NCBI GenBank assembly: GCA_034190295.1
Contig: JAXHSW010000004.1
Span: 1 to 64,000, forward strand
DNA length: 64,000 nucleotides
From: Okeania sp034190295
Lineage (GTDB): Bacteria > Cyanobacteriota > Cyanobacteriia > Cyanobacteriales > Microcoleaceae
Direction: 5' to 3'
Program-made: the position numbers and the translations under genes
Part shown: positions 25,869 to 36,150 of the stretch, one piece after another
Numbering within the stretch: the first letter of the stretch is position 1
How the letters are laid out: the number at the start of each line of letters is the position of its first letter
Notes under the pieces: generated by a model
The model's input: only the letters and a program-made list of their open reading frames with translations
Database searches by the model: none
Told to the model about the DNA's origin: nothing

Positions 25869-28800
25869 ATGCTTCACAAAATGAAATAGCTATTGCGGCA
25901 TCCGCAACAGAGAGGGGAGGTAGATATTTTCTCCATCACACACCGGAAATTACGGTGCTTCACAAAATGAAATGACTATTGCTACATCCGCAACAGAGAG
26001 AGGAGGTAAATATTTTTCCATCACACACCTCAAATTCTGGTGCTTCACAAAATGAAATGACTATTGCCACATCCGCAACAGAGAGAGGAGGTAAATATTT
26101 TCTCCATCACACACCGGAAATTACGGTGCTTCACAAAATGAAACAGCTATTGCCACATCCGCAACAGAGAGGGGAAGTAGATATTTTCCCATCACACACC
26201 TCAAATTCTGGTGCTTCATAAACAGAGAGGGGAAGTAAATATTTTCTCCACCACACACCGGAAATTCTGGTGCTTCAGAAAATGAAATGACTATTGCGGC
26301 ATCCGCAACAGAGAGGGGAAGTAAATATTTTCTCCATCACACACCGGAAATTACGGTGCTTCACAAAATGAAATAGCTATTGCGGCATCCGCAACAAAGA
26401 GGGGAAGTAGATATTTTCCCATCACACACCTCAAATTCTGGTGCTTCATAAACAGAGAGGGGAAGTAAATATTTTCTCCACCACACACCGGAAATTACGG
26501 TGCTTCACAAAATGAAATGACGATTGCGGCATCCGCAACAGAGAGGGGAAGTAGATATTTTCTCTCCACACACCGGAAATTCGGTGCTTCAGAAAATGAA
26601 ATGACGATTGCGGCATCCGCAACAGAGAGGGGAGGTAGATATTTTCCCATCACACACCGGAAATTACGGTGCTTCACAAAATGAAATAGCTATTGCGGCA
26701 TCCGCAACAAAGAGAGGAGGTAAATATTTTCCCATCACACACCGGAAATTCTGGTGCTTCAGAAAATGAAATGACGATTGCGACATCCGCAACAGAGAGG
26801 GGAAGTAGATATTTTCTCTCCACACACCTCAAATTCTGGTGCTTCAGAAAATGAAATGACGATTGCGGCATCCGCAACAGAGAGGGGAAGTAGATATTTT
26901 CTCTCCACACACCTCAAATTCTGGTGCTTCAGAAAATGAAATAGCTATTGCGACATCCGCAACAGAAAGAGGAAGTAGGTATAACAGTTACCAAGGTGCT
27001 TAGGATATAAAGGACAAACATAGATAGCGATCGCCTCATTGACACGCCCTAATAATTTGATACTTTTTCCTACACACACCTCAAATTCTGGTGCTTCAGA
27101 AAATGAAATGACTATTGCGACATCCGCAACAGAGAGGGGAAGTAGATATTTTCTCCATCACACACCGGAAATTACGGTGCTTCAGAAAATGAAATGACGA
27201 TTGCGGCATCCGCAACAGAGAGGGGAAGTAGATATTTTCTCTCCACACACCGGAAATTACGGTGCTTCAGAAAATGAAATGACTATTGCCATATCCGCAA
27301 CAAAGAGAGGAGGTAAATATTTTTCCATCACACACCGGAAATTACGGTGCTTCAGAAAATGAAATAGCTATTGCGACATCCGCAACAGAAAGAGGAAGTA
27401 GGTATAACAGTTACCAAGGTGCTTAGGATATAAAGGACAAACATAGATAGCGATCGCCTCATTGACACGCCCTAATAATTTGATACTTTTTCCTACACAC
27501 ACCTCAAATTCTGGTGCTTCAGAAAATGAAATGACTATTGCGACATCCGCAACAGAGAGGGGAAGTAGATATTTTCCCCATCACACACCTCAAATTCTGG
27601 TGCTTCAGAAAATGAAATAGCTATTGCGACATCCGCAACAAAGAGGGAAGGTAAATATTTTCCCCACCACACACCTCAAATTCTGGTGCTTCATAAACAG
27701 AGAGGGGAAGTAAATATTTTCTCCACCACACACCGGAAATTACGGTGCTTCACAAAATGAAATGACTATTGCTACATCCGCAACAGAGAGAGGAGGTAAA
27801 TATTTTTCCATCACACACCGGAAATTACGGTGCTTCAGAAAATGAAATGACTATTGCGGCATCCGCAACAGAGAGGGGAGGTAAATATTTTTCCATCACA
27901 CACCGGAAATTGCGGTGCTTCAGAAAATGAAATGACTATTGCCACATCCGCAACAGAGAGAGGAGGTAAATATTTTCCCATCACACACCTCAAATTCTGG
28001 TGCTTCATAAAATGAAATGACTATTGCGGCATCCGCAACAAAGAGGGGAGGTAAATATTTTCCCATCACATCACACACCGGAAATTACGGTGCTTCACAA
28101 AATGAAATGACTATTGCGGCATCCGCAACAGAGAGGGGAGGTAGATATTTTCTCCATCACACACCGGAAATTACGGTGCTTCAGAAAATGAAATAGCTAT
28201 TGCGGCATCCGCAACAAAGAGGGGAAGTAGATATTTTCCCATCACACACCTCAAATTCTGGTGCTTCATAAACAGAGAGGGGAAGTAAATATTTTCTCCA
28301 TCACACACCAGAAATTACGGTGCTTCACAAAATGAAATGACTATTGCGGCATCCGCAACAAAGAGGGGAGGTAGATATTTTCCCATCACATACCGGAAAT
28401 TACGGTGCTTCACAAAATGAAATGACTATTGCTACATCCGCAACAGAGAGAGGAGGTAAATATTTTCCCATCACACACCGGAAATTACGGTGCTTCACAA
28501 AATGAAATGACTATTGCCACATCCGCAACAGAGAGAGGAGGTAAATATTTTTCCATCACACACCGGAAATTACGGTGCTTCAGAAAATGAAATAGCTATT
28601 GCGGCATCCGCAATAAAGAGGGGAAGTAGATATTTTCTCCATCACACACCGGAATTACGGTGCTTCACAAAATGAATTAGCTATTGCGGCATCCGCAATA
28701 AAGAGGGGAAGTAGATATTTTCTCCATCACACACCGGAATTACGGTGCTTCACAAAATGAAATGACTATTGCCATATCCACAACAGAGAGGGGAGGTAAA

Positions 28801-28935
28801 TATTTTCCCATCACACACCGGAAATTACGGTGCTTCAGAAAATGAAATGACTATTGCGGCATCCGCAACAAAGAGGGGAGGTAGATATTTTCCCCACAAC
28901 ACACCGGAAATTACGGTGCTTCAGAAAATGAATAT
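25869..28935. repeat. Satellite array of 85-bp units, about 36 copies
   Basis: The unit starts GGTGCTTCACAAAATGAAAT and continues with a TTGCGGCATCCGCAA hairpin, GAGAGGGGAGGTA and CCATCACACACCGGAAATT. The spacing between unit starts 25954 and 26039 is 85 bp. Since 85 is not a multiple of 3, reading frames change at each unit and the array is not protein-coding. Variants include shortened units (GCTTCATAAACAGAGAGG, for example at 26212 and 26445) and two large inserts. GAAATTACGG and CAAATTCTGG are the two common versions of the junction. It fills the space between two convergent methyltransferase genes. It lacks the identical short repeats and unique spacers of CRISPR. Confidence 0.9.
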
Positions 28936-29024
28936 TCGGGAGAATCAACTAAAGATTCAAAATCTCAACCTAGAATTAAACAGCCTTGCTCTGAAGCATT
29001 CTTCCTCAATCCTAAATTTATTTT

Positions 29025-29130
29025 TAATAATTACCTCTCCTGAAAAAGAAAAGAATTGACCAAAAAGAAATTTTTGTCTTTTTTATGCTGTATAAACAGA
29101 GGCTTTAAACCTTAATTCTGCGGCAAAATT
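29025..29130 (-). repeat. Diverged type B/C dispersed repeat
   Basis: TAATTACCTCTCCTGAAAA... to GAGGCTTTAAACCTTAATTC matches the general order of the type B repeat (reverse), with a degraded hairpin. It lies between the satellite and the methyltransferase 3' end. Confidence 0.5.
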
Positions 29131-29249
29131 GATTGTAAAAATTAACTATCTTTTCCCTTATGGGATATCCCACTAACCTCCTAAAATCCGCCAGTAATAG
29201 GATATATCAAACCCATAAAGCATTCTCAGTCCTACCGATTACTGACAAC

Positions 29250-30344
29250 TTATTTAACAGGCTTATAACCCACCCAATACTTACTAATGAAATGAACTTC
29301 AGTAGCAATATTAATAAAACCTGCTTTCTCCAAACGTTCCTCTAAATTATCTGTAATATAACTCTGATAATAAGGTTCATGGAACATTGCTGGGAAGTTT
29401 TTTAACATTGGCGCAAAATCAGGTTCATCAGAAACCTGAATCGAATCACAAATCACAAAAACACCCCCAGGTTGAGTAACTCGAAAAGCTTCCTCTATTA
29501 CTTTTTGACGTACTATAGGTGGTAATTCATGGAACAAAAAAACACAAGTTGTTGCCTGAAAAAAATTATCTTTCAAAGGTAAATCCTCAGCATTTCCTTG
29601 TAAAAATTGAGGCAAATCTCCCAACTCTTCAGATAATAATTGATGAGCTTTTTTTAAATAAGCAGACGATAAATCAACACCATAAAGAGCAGCCTTTGGT
29701 AAAGTAGCGCGAATAAACTTTAAAGTTCTACCAGTACCACAAGCAATATCTAAAACTCGTAAATTTTGAGTAGCGATCGCCTCCAAATTTTGCCCAGAAA
29801 ATAACTTTTCTAATCCCATTTTTAACGGAGCTAAAATTCGTCTGCGCATGGCATCAGCAGTGCCATTAAATAAAAGTTCTACCTGTAAATCGTAGAGATT
29901 AGCTGATGTATCGCTTAAGTATCCATCTGTTTGATAATGAAAATTTTGTAAATAATAACTAGGATAATTTTGAGTATTTATTTGTGGAGAAAATTCTTGA
30001 TATTTCTTTTGTTTAATTCTATTCCAAACTATAGGCATATCTAGCCAAATATTAGGATAATAACTGAAAAAATCTAACCAGGGATTATCAAATATAATAT
30101 TAACTGGATAAATACCATTTTCTCCATCTGCCAAATCTCTTTCCATAATATTATCAATGCGTTTCTGCATTTTTTGGAGAATTCCAGCAGACAAAGGTTG
30201 AGTTTTAAATTCAAGAGTTGGATAAACAAAATTTCTCAGGCGAGTAGAAATTTGTTTGTGAGCTAAAGCGAAGTAAATTTTACCTTGTTGAAATGTTTGA
30301 TAAGAAAATTTTGTAATAGTATCTGACATGACGATAAGTCTCAA
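29250..30344 (-). CDS. Class I SAM-dependent methyltransferase with long N-terminal region
   Basis: This 364-residue protein has about 190 N-terminal residues of unrecognised sequence rich in Tyr and Trp, then a methyltransferase core. The core has LRVLDIACGTGRTLKFIRA (about 195-213), GVDLSSAYLKKA, FLQGNAEDLPLKDNFF and TQPGGVFVICDS. The start at 30344 is the longest option; Met6 (30329) gives a more usual N-terminus (MSDTITKF). Homologues of this two-part design are common in cyanobacteria, but the substrate is not known to me. Confidence 0.8.
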   Translation of the reverse strand: MRLIVMSDTITKFSYQTFQQGKIYFALAHKQISTRLRNFVYPTLEFKTQPLSAGILQKMQKRIDNIMERDLADGENGIYPVNIIFDNPWLDFFSYYPNIWLDMPIVWNRIKQKKYQEFSPQINTQNYPSYYLQNFHYQTDGYLSDTSANLYDLQVELLFNGTADAMRRRILAPLKMGLEKLFSGQNLEAIATQNLRVLDIACGTGRTLKFIRATLPKAALYGVDLSSAYLKKAHQLLSEELGDLPQFLQGNAEDLPLKDNFFQATTCVFLFHELPPIVRQKVIEEAFRVTQPGGVFVICDSIQVSDEPDFAPMLKNFPAMFHEPYYQSYITDNLEERLEKAGFINIATEVHFISKYWVGYKPVK

Positions 30345-30600
30345 TAGATTTTGCGAGTGTTGTAGTTTTCATTAAGAATTGTAACGCAATTATTATATAG
30401 CAGAAGGAAGAAGGAAGAAGGAGCAAGGAGAAGGGTTGATATTCCGTTGTTTTAGATATTCCATAAATCAAAAGTAGTAATGGCAGTTGCTATAGTTTTG
30501 AAGAAAAGACTATATAGCACTTTGGCGTTTGACAATATTTGCGTAGCATTCCGGTCGGAAAAGGCAAGAGGCAACAGAGGAATGTCAAACACCTTAATCC

Positions 30601-31048
30601 CACATTCCGCACTTCAATTTGTAACATGAAAATTAGTATAAAATCCGTAGCTTACTTAAGTATTTATACTATATAAATTATCTTCATTTACCTCGATCGC
30701 TCGTCAAATTCTCAGTTAAATATTAAGCATAAATACTTACCAATGGATCGTGGATAATTGATAATTAATCGAATCTAGGTTTAAAGCCTCTCACTCGCCG
30801 TGGAGAAAAAATCTGATTTCCTTATATTCAATTCCGTAACGGTTTTAACCTTCTTGTAATTATCCATTATCAATTAATGAATGAATCGTTGACTCCTATT
30901 AGCCACTATAATTTACTTCTTACTTCTTACTTCTTACTTCTTACTTCTTACTTCTTACTTCTTACTTCTTACTTTTGACTTCTAACTTTTGACTTCTAAC
31001 TTTTAACTTTTGACTTTTATTTTTATGCTACGTTTTGTCGTGCGGAAT
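30601..31048. repeat. Long dispersed element with ACATTCCGCAC inverted ends
   Basis: The left end ACATTCCGCAC at about 30603 and right end GTGCGGAATGT at about 31039-31049 are inverted. The first 145 bases are highly similar to 59946-60090. An (ACTTCTT)n tract follows in both copies. A type B-like repeat (about 30762-30880) is nested inside. No protein is encoded. Confidence 0.6.
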
Positions 31049-31089
31049 GTAGGTTTAATCTATAGTGCTATACCTAGATATATTCCCTC

Positions 31090-31119
31090 AAAAAAAATAG
31101 CCCCCAGTAAAGGAGGCTA
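31090..31119 (-). terminator. Rho-independent terminator of glnA
   Basis: On the minus strand TAGCCTCC and GGGGGCTA form an 8-bp stem (with one G-T pair) around TTTACT, followed by eight T. It lies 190 bp after the glnA stop codon. Confidence 0.8.
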
Positions 31120-31308
31120 TAAAAACTAACTCGCTATTGTTTCACATTACTAAATTTTTGTGATGAGGCGAGGCAGGTAAATCAAGAGTCATTCATCTAG
31201 AAAAATCATTTCTAGTTCCTACTTAGGAATGAGGATTGAATAAAATACTCATTCCTTAAGGTCTGAGAAAACTTCTTTCCTCCTAACTTCTGAGTTCTAC
31301 TTACTCAA

Positions 31309-32730
31309 TTAACAATCGTAGTAGAGAGAAAACTCATAAGGATGAGGCCGTAGACGCATAGGGTTAACCTCATTATCCAACTTGTACTCAATCCAAGTTT
31401 GAATCAAGTCCTCCGTAAATACCCCACCAGTAGTTAAAAATTCATGGTCTTTTTCTAAAGCTTCCAGAGCACCCTCTAAAGACCCAGGAGTAGAAGGAAT
31501 CTTGCTTAACTCTTCAGGGCTGAGGTCATAAATATCCACATCTAAAGATTCACCAGGGTCAATTTCATTCTTAATCCCATCAATACCAGCACAAAGCATC
31601 GCAGCAAAAGCCAGATAAGGATTACAACTAGCATCAGGACAACGGAACTCTAATCGTTTGGCCTTGGGATTTGTACCACTTAAAGGAATCCGAACAGAAG
31701 CAGAGCGGTTACCTTGAGAATAAGCCAAGTTTACCGGAGCTTCAAATCCAGGAACTAATCGCTTATAAGAATTAGTAGAAGGATTAGAAAATGCCAATAT
31801 TGCTGGAGCGTGCTTCAGAATACCACCAATATAATTAAGCGCCATCTTACTCAAATTGGCATAACCATCACCCCAGAATAAAGGTTGTCCATCTTTCCAA
31901 ATTGACTGGTGACAGTGCATCCCCGAACCATTATCGTTAAATATAGGCTTAGGCATGAAAGTAATAGTTTTGCCATATTTTTTACCCACATTCTTGATGA
32001 CATACTTATAAATCATCAAGTTATCTGCAGCATCTACCAATTTGCCAAACTGAAAACCCAACTCATTCTGACCACCTGTAGCCACTTCATGGTGATGCTT
32101 TTCAATGGGAACCCCACACTTGGCCATAGTCAACAACATTTCTGTCCGCAAATCTTGCGCCGTATCCGTGGGAGATACAGGAAAATAACCTTGTTTATAA
32201 CCTGGTTTATAAGCTTTATTACCACCTGGTTCTTCGCTACCAGAATTCCAGCGACCTTCTATACTATCTACATAGTAATAAGCTTTATTTTCCGTTTGAT
32301 CGAAGCGAGCATCCTCAAATATAAAGAATTCAGCTTCAGGACCAAAAAATACAGTATCTCCAATACCTGTTGATTTTAAATAATCAACTGCCTTCTGAGC
32401 AATAACCCTGGGACAACGACTATACCATTCACCAGTTCGAGGTTCTTTAATACTACAAATGACACTTAATGTCGGTTCAGCCATAAATGGGTCAATCCAA
32501 GCAGTAGTTGGATCGAGTGCCATCATCATGTCTGACTCGTTAATACTTTTCCAGCCACGAATACTGGAACCGTCGAAAGCAACTCCATCTGTAAAGGAAC
32601 TCTCATCAATTTGGCTTTTGTGAAGTGTTAAATGTTGCCAAATTCCAGGTAGGTCAATGAATTTCAAATCAATAACTTGAATGTCATCATTGTTAATCCA
32701 GTTCAATACATCTTGGGCTGTTTGTGCCAT
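31309..32730 (-). CDS. glnA: Glutamine synthetase, type I
   Basis: GlnA makes glutamine from glutamate, ammonium and ATP in the cytoplasm as a dodecamer and is the entry of nitrogen into metabolism. The 473-residue length is standard. Landmarks are FDGSSIRGWKSINESDM (about 48-64), the metal and ammonium-site NGSGMHCHQSIW (about 262-273), VPGFEAPVNLAYSQGNRSASVRIP (about 320-343) and the conserved C-terminus EVNPMRLRPHPYEFSLYYDC. A perfect NtcA site and -10 element precede it, and a hairpin terminator follows. The 5' leader contains a 54-bp tandem duplication. Confidence 0.98.
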   Translation of the reverse strand: MAQTAQDVLNWINNDDIQVIDLKFIDLPGIWQHLTLHKSQIDESSFTDGVAFDGSSIRGWKSINESDMMMALDPTTAWIDPFMAEPTLSVICSIKEPRTGEWYSRCPRVIAQKAVDYLKSTGIGDTVFFGPEAEFFIFEDARFDQTENKAYYYVDSIEGRWNSGSEEPGGNKAYKPGYKQGYFPVSPTDTAQDLRTEMLLTMAKCGVPIEKHHHEVATGGQNELGFQFGKLVDAADNLMIYKYVIKNVGKKYGKTITFMPKPIFNDNGSGMHCHQSIWKDGQPLFWGDGYANLSKMALNYIGGILKHAPAILAFSNPSTNSYKRLVPGFEAPVNLAYSQGNRSASVRIPLSGTNPKAKRLEFRCPDASCNPYLAFAAMLCAGIDGIKNEIDPGESLDVDIYDLSPEELSKIPSTPGSLEGALEALEKDHEFLTTGGVFTEDLIQTWIEYKLDNEVNPMRLRPHPYEFSLYYDC

Positions 32731-32741
32731 ATTAGCTCCTA

Positions 32742-32849
32742 AGTTTTAAATTTTGGCTTTCTTCACAAGAAGAATAGCTCTAATCAGAATACATCAGTTT
32801 TAAATTTTGGCTTTCTTCACAAGAAGAATAGCTCTAATCAGAATACATC
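32742..32849 (-). repeat. 54-bp exact tandem duplication in the glnA leader
   Basis: 32742-32795 and 32796-32849 are identical. On the transcribed strand each copy contains TTCTTC-TTGT-GAAGAA, a 6-bp hairpin, so the leader would carry two in series between the promoter and the start codon. Confidence 0.85.
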
Positions 32850-32855
32850 CAGCCA

Positions 32856-32898
32856 ATCATAAGAATGAAATTTGTTGAGTTTTTGTATCTAAAGTTAC
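32856..32898 (-). promoter_or_regulatory. NtcA-activated promoter of glnA
   Basis: On the minus strand GTA-N8-TAC (32898-32885) is followed after 23 bases by TATGAT (32861-32856), which fits the -10 form TAN3T. This is the canonical class II NtcA promoter layout of cyanobacterial glnA genes, so nitrogen-limitation induction is expected. Confidence 0.88.
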
Positions 32899-33110
32899 AA
32901 TATTTTCTGTCCTTACCGGAAAGTTGGGTCTAAAGCCTCCTTTAAGTGGGGAACTTTTCAATGCACTAATGTATATAGTTGCAGATGTGCTCAACTGACA
33001 GATCCCCTCGCTTTTAGCCAAGGGAGGATGTCAATCAAATAATCCTGCTAAGTGTCAATTTATAGTACGCTAATATAGAAAATTTAAGAAATTGTTGGGA
33101 GAATAATTAT

Positions 33111-33620
33111 ATGCGGGACACTATAACTAGCTTAATAGATAATTACGATGCTAAAGGTCGTTATTTGGACCGGGATGCTGTCGATCGATTAAAATCTTAT
33201 TTTGAAACTGGTACTGCGCGAGTACAAGCTGCTACGGTAATTAATTCTATGGCTGCTAGTTTGGTTAAGCAAGCTGGGATTACGTTGTTTGCACAACAAC
33301 CGGAATTAATCCGTCCCGGTGGTAATGCTTATACGACTCGCCGTTATGCTGCTTGTCTGCGGGATATGGATTATTATCTACGTTATGCTACTTATGCTTT
33401 GGTCGCAGGTAATACGGATGTTTTGGATGAAAGGGTCTTACAGGGTCTTCGAGAAACCTACAATTCTCTGGAAGTACCTATTGGACCTACTGTGGTGGGA
33501 ATTGGTATTCTTAAGGAACTTGTTAAATCTGAAGTTGCAGCGGCAGGTATTGAAACTGGCGCTTTTTTAGAAGCACCCTTCGACCATTTAATTAGTGAGT
33601 TAGCTGAAAAGGATATTTAG
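33111..33620 (+). CDS. apcF: Allophycocyanin beta-18 subunit
   Basis: ApcF replaces one ApcB in the phycobilisome core and helps pass energy to the terminal emitter and photosystem II. The protein has 169 residues. The bilin-binding Cys82 sits in RRYAACLRDMDYYLRYATYA, and GGNAY (70-74) holds the Asn that is methylated in beta subunits. The start MRDTITSLIDNYD is typical of apcF rather than apcB. GGGAG lies 9 bases before the ATG. It stands alone, as is usual for apcF, 380 bp from glnA and divergent from it. Confidence 0.95.
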   Translation: MRDTITSLIDNYDAKGRYLDRDAVDRLKSYFETGTARVQAATVINSMAASLVKQAGITLFAQQPELIRPGGNAYTTRRYAACLRDMDYYLRYATYALVAGNTDVLDERVLQGLRETYNSLEVPIGPTVVGIGILKELVKSEVAAAGIETGAFLEAPFDHLISELAEKDI

Positions 33621-34304
33621 TATTAAAAAAAGCGGTCAGCAGTCAGCAGTCAGCAGTCAGCAGTCAGCAGTAAACGTTTAGAAGGGGATTTAAACCAGAG
33701 CTGCTAAAAGCTGTTAACGTTTGCGCAGCATTCCGATAGGAAAGTTCTTCTGCAAGAGGCTAGCTGTTTGCGGAGCATTCTGGTATCCAAATGCGCTCAA
33801 GCTAATAGCTAGTTAATATTTCTTGGCTTTACTAAGTTAATGGCCGTAGGGGCGGGTTCAATAAAAAGATGAATAAAACCCGCTTCTATCTATGTGGGTA
33901 TCAAAAGTTTTTCTGAAGCTATAAAATTAATTTTTCTGAATAGCTAATGGTTAAAATATTTGCTGAACCTGCAGTAGTTAGTCTATAAAAAAATTAGTTT
34001 TGACAAAATTTTGGGTTAAGTTAGTTTTGATTAGTTTTGATCGAAGGATTATATATTTTTGATGATTGTTTCTAAGTTAATATAGTAGTATTGAGCTGGG
34101 AATTTTATTTAGCGATCGAAAGAAAGCATCTTCTCACTTCAACAGCAAATATTTTCGGTAATTCATGTTTTCTGGTCTCTTATTGATAGAAATTAAACCG
34201 AAGATGATATGTAGCGTTTCTCCAGTTACTGAGGTACAGTTGTTTTTCCCTGTTTCCCGAATTACTACTCCCTACTCCCTAAAATATAGGATAAGTAAAT
34301 ATTT
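33621..34304. other. Spacer with AGCAGTC repeats
   Basis: (CAGCAGT)n at about 33631-33671 and a CTAGCTGTTTGCGGAGCATTC block are dispersed repeat material. No gene is supported. TATAGGATAAG near 34285 precedes tlyA and may hold its ribosome site. Confidence 0.5.
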
Positions 34305-35159
34305 GTGGTTAAACAAAGATTAGATATTTTATTAGTAGAAAAAAATTTATGTACTTCTCGACAAAAAGCTCAAGTTTTGATTAGAGCAGGAGAAGTAATG
34401 GTAAATCAGCAAATAATTGATAAACCAGGAACTGAAGTTGAGTCTGAGGCAAATATAAAAGTTAAGCAAAAATCTTTATATGTTTCTAGGGGAGGTTATA
34501 AACTTGCCAAAGCATTAGAATATTTTTCTATTCCTATTTCTGGCAGAATATGTCTTGATGGAGGTATTTCAACAGGTGGGTTTACAGACTGTTTGTTAAA
34601 AGCAGGGGCTAAATTAGTTTACGGTATTGATGTTGGATATGGGCAAGTTGACTGGGGTTTGCGTAATGACCAAAGAGTTGTTTTGAAAGAGAGAACTAAC
34701 CTACGTTATTTAACTCCTACAGAATTATATGGCGAGGAATTAATATTAAATTCTCAAGCACAGGAAAATTCAGAAATATATCCTAATTTAGCAGTAGTTG
34801 ATGTTTCTTTTATTTCTGTAATTAAAGTTTTACCTGCTTTATGGCAATTACTTATTCCACCTCGTGAGACAATATTGTTAGTAAAACCTCAATTTGAAGT
34901 AGGAAAAAAACGAGTAGGTAAAAAAGGTGTGGTACGTTCTTCTACTGACCAAGCTGAAGCAATTTTTCAAGTATGGAGTAATGCTCAGAATTTAGGATGG
35001 GGATATTCTGGTTTAACCTGGTCTCCCATACAAGGTCCGGCTGGTAATATAGAATATTTATTATGGTTAAATATAGAGAGTAAACTCTCGATAGATTTGG
35101 CAGCGATCGCTCAGATAACAAAATTAGCTCAAGAAGACTTTAATCGTGTTTCGTCGTAA
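34305..35159 (+). CDS. tlyA: TlyA-family rRNA 2'-O-methyltransferase
   Basis: This is a 284-residue protein with an N-terminal S4 RNA-binding domain (about 1-62: CTSRQKAQVLIRAGEVMVNQ) and an FtsJ/RrmJ-type methyltransferase domain. Motif I is CLDGGISTGGFTDCLLKAGA, followed by YGIDVGYGQ. VVDVSFIS and LLVKPQFEVGK complete the family signature. TlyA proteins methylate ribose of 16S and 23S rRNA; hemolysin is an older name. The start is GTG at 34305, because no ATG is available upstream in frame and MVKQRLDILLVE is the usual N-terminus. Confidence 0.93.
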   Translation: MVKQRLDILLVEKNLCTSRQKAQVLIRAGEVMVNQQIIDKPGTEVESEANIKVKQKSLYVSRGGYKLAKALEYFSIPISGRICLDGGISTGGFTDCLLKAGAKLVYGIDVGYGQVDWGLRNDQRVVLKERTNLRYLTPTELYGEELILNSQAQENSEIYPNLAVVDVSFISVIKVLPALWQLLIPPRETILLVKPQFEVGKKRVGKKGVVRSSTDQAEAIFQVWSNAQNLGWGYSGLTWSPIQGPAGNIEYLLWLNIESKLSIDLAAIAQITKLAQEDFNRVSS

Positions 35160-35305
35160 GCATTTAACCGTCAGCTATCAGCTATCAGCTATTAATTTTG
35201 GGAAAGGTAAAAGCAACCTTTGAAGTTGAGAAAGAATAAAAGTTACTGCCAAAATCCTCTTCCTAAATCTTAGAAGTAATTATTCATTACTAAATATATT
35301 TATTC

Positions 35306-36004
35306 ATGGTTTTAGTCATTTTACTTCAGAGAATTAGTATATTTTTTCTTTTCTTGATTAAATTATCTATTTATATATTTTGTACTTCATTTATTTTTAG
35401 CACAATAATTTCTGCCAAAATTATATCTGTCAAATTAGCGGATCGATTTTTATATAGTTTAATTCTCTTTGGCGATTTTTTAAGAGGAATAGAAATAGTA
35501 GAACTTTTCAATATTGTTGCTTTTGCTGTAGTGGGAATGGGTTTTGGTTTAGCAAGTATTTTTTTACCTAAGTATTTAGGTCGTTATGTGAGTGCAATTC
35601 TATTAATAATTTTAGTGCCAATAATTTTTCTCACAACTCAAATGGTAAGATATGACATTTGGGTAGAACAGGTAGCAAATAACGAAAATTTATCTCTCGA
35701 TGGAGCTGAATTACTAGCTAATTCATTTTTAAATCAAAGGGTAGGTAATGATGGTATCTATGGTTTCTATTTATATACTGCTCAGTTTCCTATTTTACCC
35801 GATAAAAAAGTACAGATGAATAATTTAGATAGATTGGAAAAGAGTGTTAATTCAAAATTTGTGAGTCTGATAGGAGTACCACCAGGGGTTATTTCTTGGG
35901 CAATGAGTTTGTGTTTTTGGGTAATTAGAATTTTTTATTTTTTAGTAGCAGTAGTCACGACTGTTGCTCACTTCAGAGAAGGTTTAAGAATAGTAAAATG
36001 TTGA
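35306..36004 (+). CDS. Multi-pass membrane protein of unknown function
   Basis: This is a 232-residue protein. Hydrophobic segments lie at about 3-33, 60-83, 90-113 and 200-222. A roughly 85-residue polar loop lies between the third and fourth (YDIWVEQVANNENLSLDGAE). Not recognised as a named family. It follows tlyA by 147 bp on the same strand, with repeat sequence between, so co-transcription is possible but unproven. Confidence 0.65.
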   Translation: MVLVILLQRISIFFLFLIKLSIYIFCTSFIFSTIISAKIISVKLADRFLYSLILFGDFLRGIEIVELFNIVAFAVVGMGFGLASIFLPKYLGRYVSAILLIILVPIIFLTTQMVRYDIWVEQVANNENLSLDGAELLANSFLNQRVGNDGIYGFYLYTAQFPILPDKKVQMNNLDRLEKSVNSKFVSLIGVPPGVISWAMSLCFWVIRIFYFLVAVVTTVAHFREGLRIVKC

Positions 36005-36150
36005 TTTTATAGATTAAATTTTGCTCTGGGAGTTATAGTAATTTGATAACTTTTTGCTAAAAATATCTAGGCTATTTCTTAGGAGTCAGTCCTCAGGAGT
36101 CAGAACAAAGAATATCACGTTAAACTATGGGAATATCTATTGCTAAAATA

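Noticed and set aside
25869..28935. CRISPR array
   Set aside because: The repeated unit is 85 bp, varies along its length and has no unique spacers; no cas genes are near.
25979..29059. Short ORFs in the satellite (for example 25979-26221 and 28769-29059)
   Set aside because: The frame shifts with each 85-bp unit, and both strands give similar-looking ORFs, so these are repeat translations.
32731..32860. Glutamine riboswitch in the glnA leader
   Set aside because: The conserved glnA-RNA core was not found; the leader is mostly a 54-bp duplication with simple hairpins.
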